This document shows positions 31,380 through 41,870 of a DNA stretch of 64,000 nucleotides, one piece after another (the stretch's first letter is position 1; the number at the start of each line of letters is the position of its first letter). This DNA is from Azorhizobium caulinodans ORS 571. Its GTDB lineage: Bacteria > Pseudomonadota > Alphaproteobacteria > Rhizobiales > Xanthobacteraceae. A program made the translations under genes and the position numbers. Under the pieces are notes generated by a model. The model did no database searches. It was not told where the DNA came from and was given only the letters and a program-made list of their open reading frames with translations. The stretch spans positions 496,001-560,000 of the forward strand of contig NC_009937.1 of assembly GCF_000010525.1 (NCBI RefSeq), written 5' to 3'.

Positions 31380-32630
31380 ATGTCGAAGCCACTCGAGGGT
31401 ATCAAGATCATCGACTTCACCCATGTGCAGGCCGGCCCCGCCTGCACGCAGCTGCTGGCCTGGTTCGGCGCTGACGTGATCAAGGTGGAGCGTCCGGGCG
31501 CTGGCGACGTGACCCGCAGCCAGCTGCGCGACATTTCCAACGCCGACGCGCTCTACTTCACCATGCTGAACTCCAACAAGCGCTCGCTCACCCTGGACAC
31601 CAAGACCCCCCAGGGCAAGGAAGTGCTCACGAAGCTCATCAAGGAGAGCGACGTGCTGGTGGAGAACTTCGGTCCCGGCGCGCTGGACCGCATGGGCTTC
31701 ACCTGGGAGCACATCAAGGAGCTCAACCCCGGCATGATCGTCGCCTCGGTGAAGGGCTTCTCCGACGGCCACCACTATGAAGACCTGAAGGTGTACGAGA
31801 ACGTCGCGCAGTGCGCTGGCGGCGCCGCCTCCACCACCGGCTTCTGGGATGGCCCGCCCACCGTTTCGGCGGCTGCGCTCGGTGACAGCAACACCGGCAT
31901 GCACCTCGCCATCGGCATCCTCACGGCGCTGCACGCCCGCAACAAGACCGGCAAGGGCCAGAAGGTCGCCGTGTCCATGCAGGACTCGGTCATCAACCTC
32001 TGCCGCGTGAAGCTGCGCGACCAGCAGCGCCTCGACCGCGTCGGCTACCTCGAGGAGTATCCGCAGTATCCGCACGGCACCTTCTCGGATGTCGTGCCGC
32101 GCGGCGGCAATGCGGGCGGCGGCGGCCAGCCCGGCTGGGTGCTGAAGTGCAAGGGCTGGGAGACCGATCCCAACGCCTACATCTACTTCACCATCCAGGG
32201 CCATGCCTGGGCCCCCATCTGCCGCGCCCTCGGCAAGGAAGAGTGGATCGACGATCCGGCCTACAACACGGCGGAAGCCCGTCAGGACAAGATCTTCGAG
32301 ATCTTCGCCTTCATCGAGGCCTGGCTCGCGGACAAGACCAAGTTCGAGGCGGTGGACATCCTGCGCAAGTTCGACATCCCCTGCGCGCCGGTGCTCACCA
32401 TGAAGGAGATCGCCAACGATCCGTCCCTGCGTGAGAGCGGCACCATCGTGGAAGTCGATCACAAGCAGCGCGGCAAGTACCTCACCGTCGGTTCGCCCAT
32501 CAAGTTCTCGGACATGACGGTGGAAATCACCGGCTCGCCGCTGCTGGGCGAGCACACCGACGAAGTGCTGGCCGACCTCGGCTACACCCCCGAGCAGATC
32601 AAGGCCCTGCACGAGGCGCGCGCGGTCTGA
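31380..32630 (+). CDS. frc: Formyl-CoA:oxalate CoA-transferase
   Basis: The 416-residue class III CoA-transferase moves CoA from formyl-CoA to oxalate, making the substrate of Oxc. Asp169 in ALGDSNTG falls at exactly the position of the catalytic aspartate of Oxalobacter Frc. Gln17, Tyr59, the FWDGPPTV block and the glycine loop AGGGGQPGW are all present. Residue 48 is Gln, as in E. coli YfdW, rather than the Trp of the Oxalobacter enzyme, a position known to affect kinetics. AAAGGGAG precedes ATG 31380; an ATG two codons earlier is too close to that site. A strong terminator follows. Confidence 0.95.
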   Translation: MSKPLEGIKIIDFTHVQAGPACTQLLAWFGADVIKVERPGAGDVTRSQLRDISNADALYFTMLNSNKRSLTLDTKTPQGKEVLTKLIKESDVLVENFGPGALDRMGFTWEHIKELNPGMIVASVKGFSDGHHYEDLKVYENVAQCAGGAASTTGFWDGPPTVSAAALGDSNTGMHLAIGILTALHARNKTGKGQKVAVSMQDSVINLCRVKLRDQQRLDRVGYLEEYPQYPHGTFSDVVPRGGNAGGGGQPGWVLKCKGWETDPNAYIYFTIQGHAWAPICRALGKEEWIDDPAYNTAEARQDKIFEIFAFIEAWLADKTKFEAVDILRKFDIPCAPVLTMKEIANDPSLRESGTIVEVDHKQRGKYLTVGSPIKFSDMTVEITGSPLLGEHTDEVLADLGYTPEQIKALHEARAV

Positions 32631-32977
32631 TTGGCGCATCCGGCCGACCGGGTCGATGGACCCGGCCGGCCCCGCGTTCGGCCCGCCGCGATAGCGGCGG
32701 GCCTTTTCTTCCGGGACGCAGCGACCGCGCGGACCGGCCTGTATCCGATCCTGTTCGACCCCGGCGCGACGGGTTTTCCGCGCGGGGCACGGGCCTGCCG
32801 GCTGCCTGAGGCGCCGCGCCCGACTTTTCCGCCCTCAGGGCACCCCATCACTCACCGACCATCGCACCGTCTGCCGCCCGCATCCTGTGGGCGCCTGCCG
32901 CAGGGGCCCTCTCGCAAAGTTCCGCCTGCCATCCCATGTTGAGGGGGCCGCGCGCTCGCGCGGCGCAGGAGGGAAGG
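32631..32977. other. 347-bp gap after the oxalate cluster
   Basis: The gap holds the cluster terminator and, just before it, a second GC-rich hairpin (about 32642-32670). No gene was recognised in the remaining 270 bp. Confidence 0.5.
32680..32710 (+). terminator. Strong terminator of the oxalate cluster
   Basis: A perfect 10-bp stem, GGCCCGCCGC with GCGGCGGGCC, has a GATA loop and is followed by TTTTCTT. It lies 49 bases after the frc stop codon. Confidence 0.9.
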
Positions 32978-33184
32978 ATGATTGCGATTGCGGTGCTGCT
33001 CCCCTGGCTGGCGCTCATGCTGCGCGGCCGGATCTTTCAGGGGATCCTGTGCCTGGTGCTCCAGATCACGCTGATCGGCTGGCTGCCGGCGGCCATCTGG
33101 GCGGTGGTGGTTGTGAACAACGACAATGAGGAACGCCGGCATCGCGAGCTGATGGCGAGCCTCAACGGCCAACGCACGCGCTGA
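32978..33184 (+). CDS. YqaE/Pmp3-family membrane peptide
   Basis: The 68-residue protein has two hydrophobic helices (IAIAVLLPWLALMLRGRIFQ and ILCLVLQITLIGWLPAAIWA) and a polar C-terminus with NNDNEERRH. The spacing of the helices and the LIGWLPAAIWAVVVV segment match the Pmp3/YqaE (UPF0057) family of stress-linked membrane peptides that affect membrane potential. AGGAGGGAAGG precedes ATG 32978, an excellent site. The FAH-family gene begins 38 bp downstream, so the two may be co-transcribed. Confidence 0.8.
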   Translation: MIAIAVLLPWLALMLRGRIFQGILCLVLQITLIGWLPAAIWAVVVVNNDNEERRHRELMASLNGQRTR

Positions 33185-33222
33185 CGCCGCTCTCCCGCGG
33201 CGGGCGCCACGGGAGGGACATC

Positions 33223-33996
33223 ATGGCAAAATGGGTGCGGTTCACGGATGGTGCGGCGACGGGCTTCGGCCGCGTCGAGGGCGACCAGATCGCGGTGCAT
33301 TCGGGCGACATGTTCGGCGCGGCGCAGCCGACAGGCGAGACCCGCCCGCTCGCGGGCGCGCAACTCGCCGCGCCCTGCGATCCCACCAAGATCATCGCGC
33401 TGTGGAACAATTTCCACGGCCTTGCGGCCAAGCTGAACGTGGCCGAGCCGGCCGAGCCGCTCTATCTGCTGAAGTCCACCACGACGGTCGCCGCCCCCGA
33501 TGCCGAAGTGCGCCGCCCGCCGGCCTATTCGGGCAAGACGGTCTATGAGGGCGAACTCGGCATCGTCATCGGCAGGACCGCCCGCAACATCAGCGAGGAC
33601 GAGGCGGCCGAACACATCTTCGGCTACACCATCGTCAACGATCTGACCGCGGCCGACATCCTGAACAAGGATCCCACCTTCCCGCAGTGGGCGCGGGCGA
33701 AGGGCTTCGACGGCTACGGTCCGTTCGGCCCCTGGATCGTCACCGATCTCGATCCCGCCACGGCCAGCGTGCGCACCGTGCTCAATGGCGCCGAGCGGCA
33801 GAACTATCCGCTCTCAGACATGATCTTCCCGCCGGCGAAGCTGGTGGCGCTGCTGTCGCAGGACATGACACTCAATCCGGGAGATCTCATCGCCTGCGGC
33901 ACGTCCATCGGCGTCGGCTCCATGAAGGAGCCGCGCAACGAGGTGGACGTCAGCATCGATGGCATCGGCACGCTGCGCACCATCTTCGTGCAGTAG
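33223..33996 (+). CDS. Fumarylacetoacetate hydrolase (FAH) family protein
   Basis: The 257-residue protein has the FAH fold. The metal-binding acidic set is visible as Glu-x-Glu in VYEGELGIVIG and Asp in YTIVNDLTAAD, followed by the ARAKGFDGYGPFGPWIV block and the GDLIACGTSIGVG loop. Members hydrolyse or isomerise C-C or beta-keto acid bonds in aromatic or sugar-acid breakdown. A typical small FAH (about 250-280 residues) lacks the extra N-terminal domain, as here. GGGAGGGA lies upstream of the ATG. No pathway neighbours identify the substrate. Confidence 0.88.
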   Translation: MAKWVRFTDGAATGFGRVEGDQIAVHSGDMFGAAQPTGETRPLAGAQLAAPCDPTKIIALWNNFHGLAAKLNVAEPAEPLYLLKSTTTVAAPDAEVRRPPAYSGKTVYEGELGIVIGRTARNISEDEAAEHIFGYTIVNDLTAADILNKDPTFPQWARAKGFDGYGPFGPWIVTDLDPATASVRTVLNGAERQNYPLSDMIFPPAKLVALLSQDMTLNPGDLIACGTSIGVGSMKEPRNEVDVSIDGIGTLRTIFVQ

Positions 33997-34010
33997 CCGC
34001 CGTGTTGGCG

Positions 34011-34041
34011 GGACCGCGGGCGGGGGGGCTGCGCGCGGTCC
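34011..34041. terminator. Hairpin between FAH and uup genes
   Basis: GGACCGCG and CGCGGTCC form an 8-bp stem around a 15-base loop rich in G, between convergent genes. No T tract is present. Confidence 0.35.
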
Positions 34042-34063
34042 GCAAGCCTTGAGGTAAGGAGCT

Positions 34064-35875
<1,812 letters not shown>

Positions 35876-36288
35876 GGCGCGGAATTAGCCTTCCTTGCGC
35901 GTGAACGCAAAGGCTGTCTCCGCAGGACCGCCTGTCCTGCTGCTCGCACGGCTTCACCCGCGCGCATCCTTTCAAACGACCGCGCCCCGGCGCGGGTAGG
36001 CATCTCCCCGAAGCGCGCGGACCATGGCCACCGACTGCCGGCCGGTTTGCAGGAGGTCCGCGATCCTTCCGGGCGATCGCTGCCCGCACCTGAACCGCGA
36101 ACCACCGGACGAGATCCGTCGAACGCGGCAGGAGCGCATGACGCCGCCTTTCGGGCGAACGACCTCGCCGAGGAAGGGACGATCAGCCTCTACTGAGGCC
36201 GATCATGCCGCCTTCCGCCGACGGGACGCACGCGCCCGAGGGGCGGCTGGTGGGGCTCAGCACCCCACGCCGTTTGCGATGAGGATGA
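35876..36288. other. 413-bp gap between uup and the DUF465 gene
   Basis: No gene was recognised here. It contains a dyad at 36181-36204 (GATC and GCCTC paired with GAGGC and GATC, one A-C mismatch, TACT loop) and a 6-bp GTGGGG/CCCCAC hairpin at 36250-36268 just past the DUF465 stop. Confidence 0.5.
36181..36204. promoter_or_regulatory. Dyad GATC-GCCTC / GAGGC-GATC
   Basis: Ten positions each side pair with one mismatch around a TACT loop. It lies between two minus-strand genes. It may be an operator or a structured RNA; no T tract is present. Confidence 0.35.
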
Positions 36289-36468
36289 TCAGTGGAGGGT
36301 AGCTTCGCCGCGAAGCTTGGTGATCTGATCCTTCAGAGCCAGCTTCTTGCGCTTCATTTCCGCAAGCTTGGCGGGATCGGCGGCCGGGCTGGCCATCTCG
36401 CGGTGGATTTCCGACTCAAGGGCTGCGTGACGACGCTGCAGCTCCTGCAAGTGCGACTGGACGGACAT
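36289..36468 (-). CDS. DUF465 (YdcH-like) small protein
   Basis: The 59-residue acidic and basic helix pair (VQSHLQELQRRHAALESEIHRE...KRKKLALKDQITKLRGE) is the DUF465/YdcH pattern of a short alpha-helical hairpin. ATG 36468 follows GGAGA at 9 bases. Function in the family is unknown; members are abundant in alphaproteobacteria. It diverges from a second DUF465 gene at 36628. Confidence 0.85.
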   Translation of the reverse strand: MSVQSHLQELQRRHAALESEIHREMASPAADPAKLAEMKRKKLALKDQITKLRGEATLH

Positions 36469-36627
36469 TCTTGGCGTCTCCCTGTCTGCAACGAAGGTCA
36501 TCCTGTCATGGAGACGGCAAAGAGTCGACTGTCACGGGAGCGACTGAGACGGATGGCCGCTTGCAGGTGCGCAAGGCCGTGCGTTATTCGAAAGGTTCTC
36601 GGCTTCAGCGGGGCGCGGCGGAACGGA

Positions 36628-36834
36628 ATGACCAGTGAGGACGAGCGGGAACTGACGGCGTTGTTGGAACGCCTGCGTCAGGAACACCGGGATCTGGATT
36701 CGGCCATCGAGGCTCTGACCTCCGTGACCGGCTCCGACGTGTTGCAGATTCAGCGGCTGAAGAAGCGCAAACTGCAGCTCAAGGACCGCATATCACATCT
36801 TGAGGATCAGCTGTTTCCAGACATCATCGCGTGA
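36628..36834 (+). CDS. DUF465 (YdcH-like) small protein, second copy
   Basis: The 68-residue DUF465 protein (ELTALLERLRQEHRDLDSAIEAL...LQIQRLKKRKLQLKDRISHLED) shares the KRK-L-LKD-I core with its divergent neighbour but has a different first helix. ATG 36628 is preceded by a GGAACGGA stretch, a modest ribosome-binding site. It ends 31 bp from the stop of the convergent GntR gene. The function is unknown. Confidence 0.82.
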   Translation: MTSEDERELTALLERLRQEHRDLDSAIEALTSVTGSDVLQIQRLKKRKLQLKDRISHLEDQLFPDIIA

Positions 36835-36865
36835 TCGCGCGGCGGCGTCCGCAGCGCGGCGTGGC

Positions 36866-37543
36866 TCAGAGCTGCCGGCTGAGGTTTTCCGCGAACGACA
36901 GGATGTGCGCGCGCATCACCGCCTCCGCGCCTTCTGCGTCGCGGGCGGAAATGGCGGCGACGATGCCGGCATGCTCCTCCACCACCCGTGCGTGGTGCTG
37001 GTGTTCGCGCAGGGAGAGGAACCACACCCGCTGCGAGCGGTCGTGCAGGTTGCTCAGGATGTCGCTCAGGACCGCATTGCCGGCCGCGCTGGCGAGCGCC
37101 GCGTGGAAACGCCGGTCGAGCACCATGAGCGTCTCGATGTCGCTGTCGCGGGCCGCCTTGTGGCTTTGGTCGAGTGTGTCGTTGAGGACGCCGAGCACCG
37201 CCTGGTCCGCCCGCTCGGCGGCGAGCCGCGCGCAGAAGCCCTCGTTGAGGAGGCGCACGTGCACCATGTCGCGGATCTCGTCGGCGGTGATGGGGCGCAC
37301 GATGATGCCCTTGCGCGGCAGCACCTCCACGAGCCCGTCCCGCATGAGCCGGTCGAAGGCCTGTCGCACGGGCGTGCGCCCGAGGCTCAGGGAGGACGAG
37401 ACGACCGCCTCGCTCAGCGCCTCTCCCGGCCGGTAGAGGCCGCGGATGATGCGCTGCTTGATGATGTCATAGGCTTCTTCGCGCAGCGAGCGCGGCGCCG
37501 CTTCGGCTTCAAGCGAGCGGAAGGAGGCGCCGCGTTCCAGCAT
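36866..37543 (-). CDS. GntR-family regulator (FCD type) of the DUF2848/ABC operon
   Basis: The 225-residue regulator has a winged helix (SLREEAYDIIKQRIIRGLY...SSSLSLGRTPVRQAFDRLMRDGLVEVLPRKG, about residues 20-80) and a C-terminal FCD domain (VRLLNEGFCARLAAERA; LDRRFHAALASAAGN; EHAGIVAAISARDAEGAEAVMRAH). ATG 37543 starts one base after the stop of the DUF2848 gene, so it is the last gene of that operon and translationally coupled. It probably represses the operon in response to the transported substrate. Confidence 0.87.
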   Translation of the reverse strand: MLERGASFRSLEAEAAPRSLREEAYDIIKQRIIRGLYRPGEALSEAVVSSSLSLGRTPVRQAFDRLMRDGLVEVLPRKGIIVRPITADEIRDMVHVRLLNEGFCARLAAERADQAVLGVLNDTLDQSHKAARDSDIETLMVLDRRFHAALASAAGNAVLSDILSNLHDRSQRVWFLSLREHQHHARVVEEHAGIVAAISARDAEGAEAVMRAHILSFAENLSRQL

Positions 37544-37544
37544 G

Positions 37545-38234
37545 TCAGCCCACCACGGGCAGCACGGCCACGTCATAGCCGTGGCGGATGGTGCGCTTGA
37601 GGATCGGGTCCTCGATCTCGAACTCGAAGCGCTCGGCCGGGCGGATGCCGCCGATGGCCGCCAGCGTGCCGCAGAACATCACCGAGCCGCCCTTGAGATC
37701 GGCCGCCGGGAAGCCGCCGAGGATCTCCTCCGGGGGGAGCATCGCGTTCACCGAGCCTTCCTGATAGAGCACCTTCTCGCCGTTGATGACGGCATAGGAG
37801 CGCAGGATCAGGCTGTCCCAGTGCGGCAGCACCTCGTCGAGGGACCACAGCTCGGATGCCACCGGCTTGTCGCACATCTGCTTGGAGACCGTGATGTTGT
37901 AGGTCTCGACCTTGCGGTCCGTATGGTCGGAGCCGATGCCCAGATAGCGCTTGCCGTCGGCGAGCACGATCATGAATTCGATCTCGCCGGAGGAATCCGG
38001 GCCCGTGTTCTCGATGGCGCCGGCCGTGGTGAGGCGGGCAGCGGAGACGCGGTAGTAGATCGGGGTGGAGGCGGGACGCGGCACGCCGAGCTCTTCCAGC
38101 TCGTGGATGTGCTTCTCCAGCGCGACCTTGTCGCGGCCGGTCCAGCCGGCGATGACCGCCGTGCGGATCAGCAGGGTTTCCTCGAAGCTGCGGCCGTCGG
38201 CATGGATGGTGAAGGTGAGGGCGGTGCCCGTCAT
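37545..38234 (-). CDS. DUF2848 family protein
   Basis: The 229-residue soluble protein belongs to DUF2848, a family related in fold to fumarylacetoacetate hydrolases but without a known reaction. Recognisable blocks are the opening LTFTIHADGRSFEETLLIRTAVIAGWTGRD, the acidic GEIEFMIVLADGKRYLGIGSDHTDR region (Glu, Asp and His that could bind metal) and GGSVMFCGTLAAIGGIRPAERFEFE. ATG 38234 follows AGGAAG. It lies between a solute-binding protein gene, with a terminator-like hairpin in the gap, and a GntR gene, so it probably acts on the imported substrate. Confidence 0.82.
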   Translation of the reverse strand: MTGTALTFTIHADGRSFEETLLIRTAVIAGWTGRDKVALEKHIHELEELGVPRPASTPIYYRVSAARLTTAGAIENTGPDSSGEIEFMIVLADGKRYLGIGSDHTDRKVETYNITVSKQMCDKPVASELWSLDEVLPHWDSLILRSYAVINGEKVLYQEGSVNAMLPPEEILGGFPAADLKGGSVMFCGTLAAIGGIRPAERFEFEIEDPILKRTIRHGYDVAVLPVVG

Positions 38235-38253
38235 GTTCGCTTCCTGAGTACGC

Positions 38254-38304
38254 GGAAAAAGAAGTGGGACCGGCAGCAAGGGGAGAGAGGGCGCTGCCGG
38301 TCCC
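38254..38304 (-). terminator. Intra-operon terminator/attenuator after the binding-protein gene
   Basis: On the minus strand a perfect 12-bp stem (GGGACCGGCAGC with GCTGCCGGTCCC, 38266-38277 with 38293-38304, 15-base loop) is followed by a T-rich tail, ACTTCTTTTTCC. It lies in the 81-bp gap between the binding-protein gene and DUF2848. Confidence 0.8.
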
Positions 38305-38315
38305 GCCCGTATGCC

Positions 38316-39491
38316 TTATTCAGGCATGCGGGTGTCCAGCAAGGTCCACTTTCCGCCCTTGACCTCGAGAATGTAGACCGGCTTCACCGCATCGCCGTCA
38401 CGGAAGGAGATCTTGCCCTCGAGGGCCTCGAAATCCTTCATCTTGGCGAGCGCGTCGCGCACGCCCGTGCGCTCGGCCACGAGCTTGGCCTTGTCCCCGG
38501 TCACGGCGGCGCGCTTCATCGCCTCTGCATAGAGATAGACGATGTCATAGACGGCGGCGTCCATCTGGTTCGGCTCGGTGCGCGGCAGGCCGGCGGCCTT
38601 GGTGCGCTTGCCGAATTCGGCGGCGAAGGCCTTGGTCTTGTCGTTCACCTCGGGGAAGAAGGTGGTGCCGATGGTGAGGTTCTCGCCCGCGCCGTCCATG
38701 CGCTTGGGCAGTTCGGGATCGGCGATGGTGGTGCCGCCGATGACGCGGGTGGAGACGCCCTGGCGCTTCAGCTCCTTGGCGAGGTTCACCGCGCCTTCCG
38801 GCGGCGAGCCGAGGCCGACGATGTCGGGGGCCATCTCCTTAAGCTTGGAAACCTGCGGGGAGAGGTCGAAGGCGGCGAGCTGGAAGTCCACCGAGCCCTT
38901 CATGGGCACGGAATACTTCTCGAACAGCTTGGGCACCACGAGGGTGCCGATGGACTTCGACACCACGTCGTCCGTGGCATAGGCGGCGGCACCGGAAGCG
39001 GCGGGCAGCTTCTTGTCCTTGATGGACGTCATTACCTGGTCGAGGACGATGCCCTCGTCCGTGGTGTTGCGGAAGCCGTAGGAGAAGCCCTTGGTGAGGC
39101 CGGGGGCCGAGGAGGCCATGGACATCTGCGCGATGCCGGAGCGCTCGCCCACGGGGAAGGTGGTGCGCACCTCGGAGGAGGAGAACGGGCCGATGACGGC
39201 GAGCGCGGAATCGTCCTCCGCAAAGCGGCGGAGCGCGGTGGTGGCCTGCTTGGGATCGCCGGCGGTGTCGAACTTCACCACCTTGATCTTCTTGCCGTTG
39301 ATCCCGCCCTTGGCGTTGATCTCCTCCACAGCGAGATCGACCGCGATCTCGTTGGTGTTGGCGAGGCTCACATAAGGGCCGCTCTTGGCCATCATGTAAC
39401 CGAGCACCAGCTCATCGTCGGCCGCGCGGGCCATGGCGGCCGCCGAGACGGCTGCGAGAAGCGTTGCACCGAAAACCAGCGACTTCTTCAT
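38316..39491 (-). CDS. Branched-chain-type ABC transporter substrate-binding protein
   Basis: The 391-residue exported type I periplasmic binding protein has a signal peptide (KKSLVFGATLLAAVSAAAMARA) and then the family's opening ELVLGYMMAKSGPYVSLANTNEIAVDLAVEEINAKGG. It also has the AVIGPFSSSEVRTTFPVGE cleft region and the YLYAEAMKRA helix. The fold is that of LivJ-like receptors, but such proteins bind many amides, aromatics and acids, so the ligand is open. AAGGAG precedes ATG 39491. It follows livF with a 38-bp gap and is followed by a terminator-like hairpin. Confidence 0.9.
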   Translation of the reverse strand: MKKSLVFGATLLAAVSAAAMARAADDELVLGYMMAKSGPYVSLANTNEIAVDLAVEEINAKGGINGKKIKVVKFDTAGDPKQATTALRRFAEDDSALAVIGPFSSSEVRTTFPVGERSGIAQMSMASSAPGLTKGFSYGFRNTTDEGIVLDQVMTSIKDKKLPAASGAAAYATDDVVSKSIGTLVVPKLFEKYSVPMKGSVDFQLAAFDLSPQVSKLKEMAPDIVGLGSPPEGAVNLAKELKRQGVSTRVIGGTTIADPELPKRMDGAGENLTIGTTFFPEVNDKTKAFAAEFGKRTKAAGLPRTEPNQMDAAVYDIVYLYAEAMKRAAVTGDKAKLVAERTGVRDALAKMKDFEALEGKISFRDGDAVKPVYILEVKGGKWTLLDTRMPE

Positions 39492-39529
39492 GAACCGGGC
39501 TCCTTCTGAAAAGATGATCGTCAGCGCGT

Positions 39530-40267
<738 letters not shown>

Positions 40268-40272
40268 GCCCC

Positions 40273-41034
40273 TCACTCCTCGTCCGTGCCGATATAGGCC
40301 TCGCGGACCTTCGGATCCTTGCGCACGTCCGAGAGCCGCCCCTCGGCGATCTTCTCGCCGAAATTGAGCACCACCACATTTTCGCAGATGCTGTCCACGA
40401 AATGCATGTCGTGCTCGACGATGAGCAACGTCAGCCCGCGCGCCGCGAGGGCGTTGAGATGATCGCGCAGCGCGTTGGTCTCGCTCGGATTGAGGCCGGC
40501 GGCCGGCTCGTCCAGCATCAGCACGTCGGCACCGGCGAGCGTCGCACGCACGAGATCGATGCGCTTGCGCACGCCATAGGGCAGCGCGCCCACGGTCTCG
40601 TCCGCATACTGGCCAAGGCCGCTTTCCTCCAGCGCTGCGCGGGCCTCGCGCTTCCAGCGATGGTTGGGAATGATCCGGTAGGGCGTGAGCAGCGCGGCGA
40701 GCGAGGAAGCCCGCACATGCTGGCCCACCAGCAGGTTCTCCAGCACCGAGAGGTGCGGCATCAGGCGGATGTTCTGGAACGAGCGCGCGACGCCCGCACG
40801 GATGCGGCGGCGGGAGGGCAGGCGCGTGACGTCCGTGCCGTTCACATGGATGGACCCGCCGTCCACGCCATAGACGCCGCTGACCAGATTGAAGACCGTG
40901 GTCTTGCCCGCGCCGTTGGGGCCGATCAGGGCCGTGGCGCGGCCCTTGGGCACGGTGAAGGACAGGTTGCGGATGGCTCGCACCCCGGCGAAGGACTTCT
41001 CGAGGCCGGAGAGGACGAGTGCCGGCGTGCTCAT
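40273..41034 (-). CDS. livG: Branched-chain-type ABC transporter ATP-binding protein LivG
   Basis: The 253-residue ATPase has Walker A GPNGAGKT, the LivG-specific GVARSFQNIRLMPHLSVLENLLVG block, signature LPYGVRKRIDLVRA and Walker B LMLDEPAAGLNPSE. The signature is altered from LSGG to LPYG, the usual form in LivG proteins. ATG 41034 overlaps the livM stop by four bases (ATGA), so translation is coupled. Confidence 0.92.
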   Translation of the reverse strand: MSTPALVLSGLEKSFAGVRAIRNLSFTVPKGRATALIGPNGAGKTTVFNLVSGVYGVDGGSIHVNGTDVTRLPSRRRIRAGVARSFQNIRLMPHLSVLENLLVGQHVRASSLAALLTPYRIIPNHRWKREARAALEESGLGQYADETVGALPYGVRKRIDLVRATLAGADVLMLDEPAAGLNPSETNALRDHLNALAARGLTLLIVEHDMHFVDSICENVVVLNFGEKIAEGRLSDVRKDPKVREAYIGTDEE

Positions 41035-41870
41035 GCGGCGGCTCCCGGCTTGCGGCGGAACACGCGGAAGAGCGAAGCGGTGACCAGCCCCTGCGGACGC
41101 AGCGCCATGAAGATGATGATGAAGAAGGCGAAGAGCGCATAGCGCCACTGATCGGAGGCCCGCAGCACTTCCGGCACGAGGGTGAAGAAGATGGCGCCGG
41201 CGAGCGGCCCCCACACCGTCTGCACGCCGCCGAACAGCACATAGAGGACGGTGAAGACCGAGAGCAGCACGTTGAAGTGCTGGGCTTCGATGAAGCTGTA
41301 ATGGTGCGCGTAGAAGGCGCCGCCGAAGCCGGCCACCGCCGCGCCGAGCGCGAAGGCGGAGACCTGGATGCCGCGCACCGAGATGCCCATGAGATCGGCC
41401 ACCGTGGGATCGCTCTTCACGGCGGTGAGATAAAGGGCATAGCGGGTGCGCGAGAGCAGCAGCATGACGAGCACGACGCCCGCCGTGGCGGCGAACACCA
41501 CGGGCGGAGCGGCATAGGTCGCCACCGGATAGCCGGCGGCGGCGCCCACCACGTCGAGATTGAGGAAGATCGCCGCGATCACCTGGCCCAGCGCGAAGGT
41601 GGCCAACGCCAGATAGATGCCATGGGTGCGCAGCACCGGGATGCCGATGATGAGCCCCACGAGGCCGGCCGCCGCGCTGCCAGCGGGAATGGCGGTCCAG
41701 AGCGACCAGCCGAGTTCATTGGTGAGATAGGCCGCCGCATAGGCGCCGATCGCCATGAAGCCGGCGATGCCGAGATTGAGCTGGCCGGCGGCGAGCGGCA
41801 GATACACCGCATAGGCCGCCATGATGTTGAAGGAGAGGACGACGAGGACGCCGGTGAGATAGCCGCTCAT
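41031..41870 (-). CDS. livM: Branched-chain-type ABC transporter permease LivM
   Basis: The 279-residue integral membrane permease has about eight hydrophobic helices. It has the LNLGIAGFMAIGAYAAAYL block and the conserved GISVRGIQVSAFALGAAVAGFGGAFYAHH loop of LivM-type permeases. ATG 41870 overlaps the livH stop (TGATG). A GTG one codon earlier is also possible. It forms the channel with LivH. Confidence 0.9.
   Translation of the reverse strand: MSGYLTGVLVVLSFNIMAAYAVYLPLAAGQLNLGIAGFMAIGAYAAAYLTNELGWSLWTAIPAGSAAAGLVGLIIGIPVLRTHGIYLALATFALGQVIAAIFLNLDVVGAAAGYPVATYAAPPVVFAATAGVVLVMLLLSRTRYALYLTAVKSDPTVADLMGISVRGIQVSAFALGAAVAGFGGAFYAHHYSFIEAQHFNVLLSVFTVLYVLFGGVQTVWGPLAGAIFFTLVPEVLRASDQWRYALFAFFIIIFMALRPQGLVTASLFRVFRRKPGAAA

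Noticed and set aside
27026-32630. Genomic island hypothesis for the oxalate cluster
   Set aside because: No integrase, direct repeats, tRNA or base-composition change was seen at either side.
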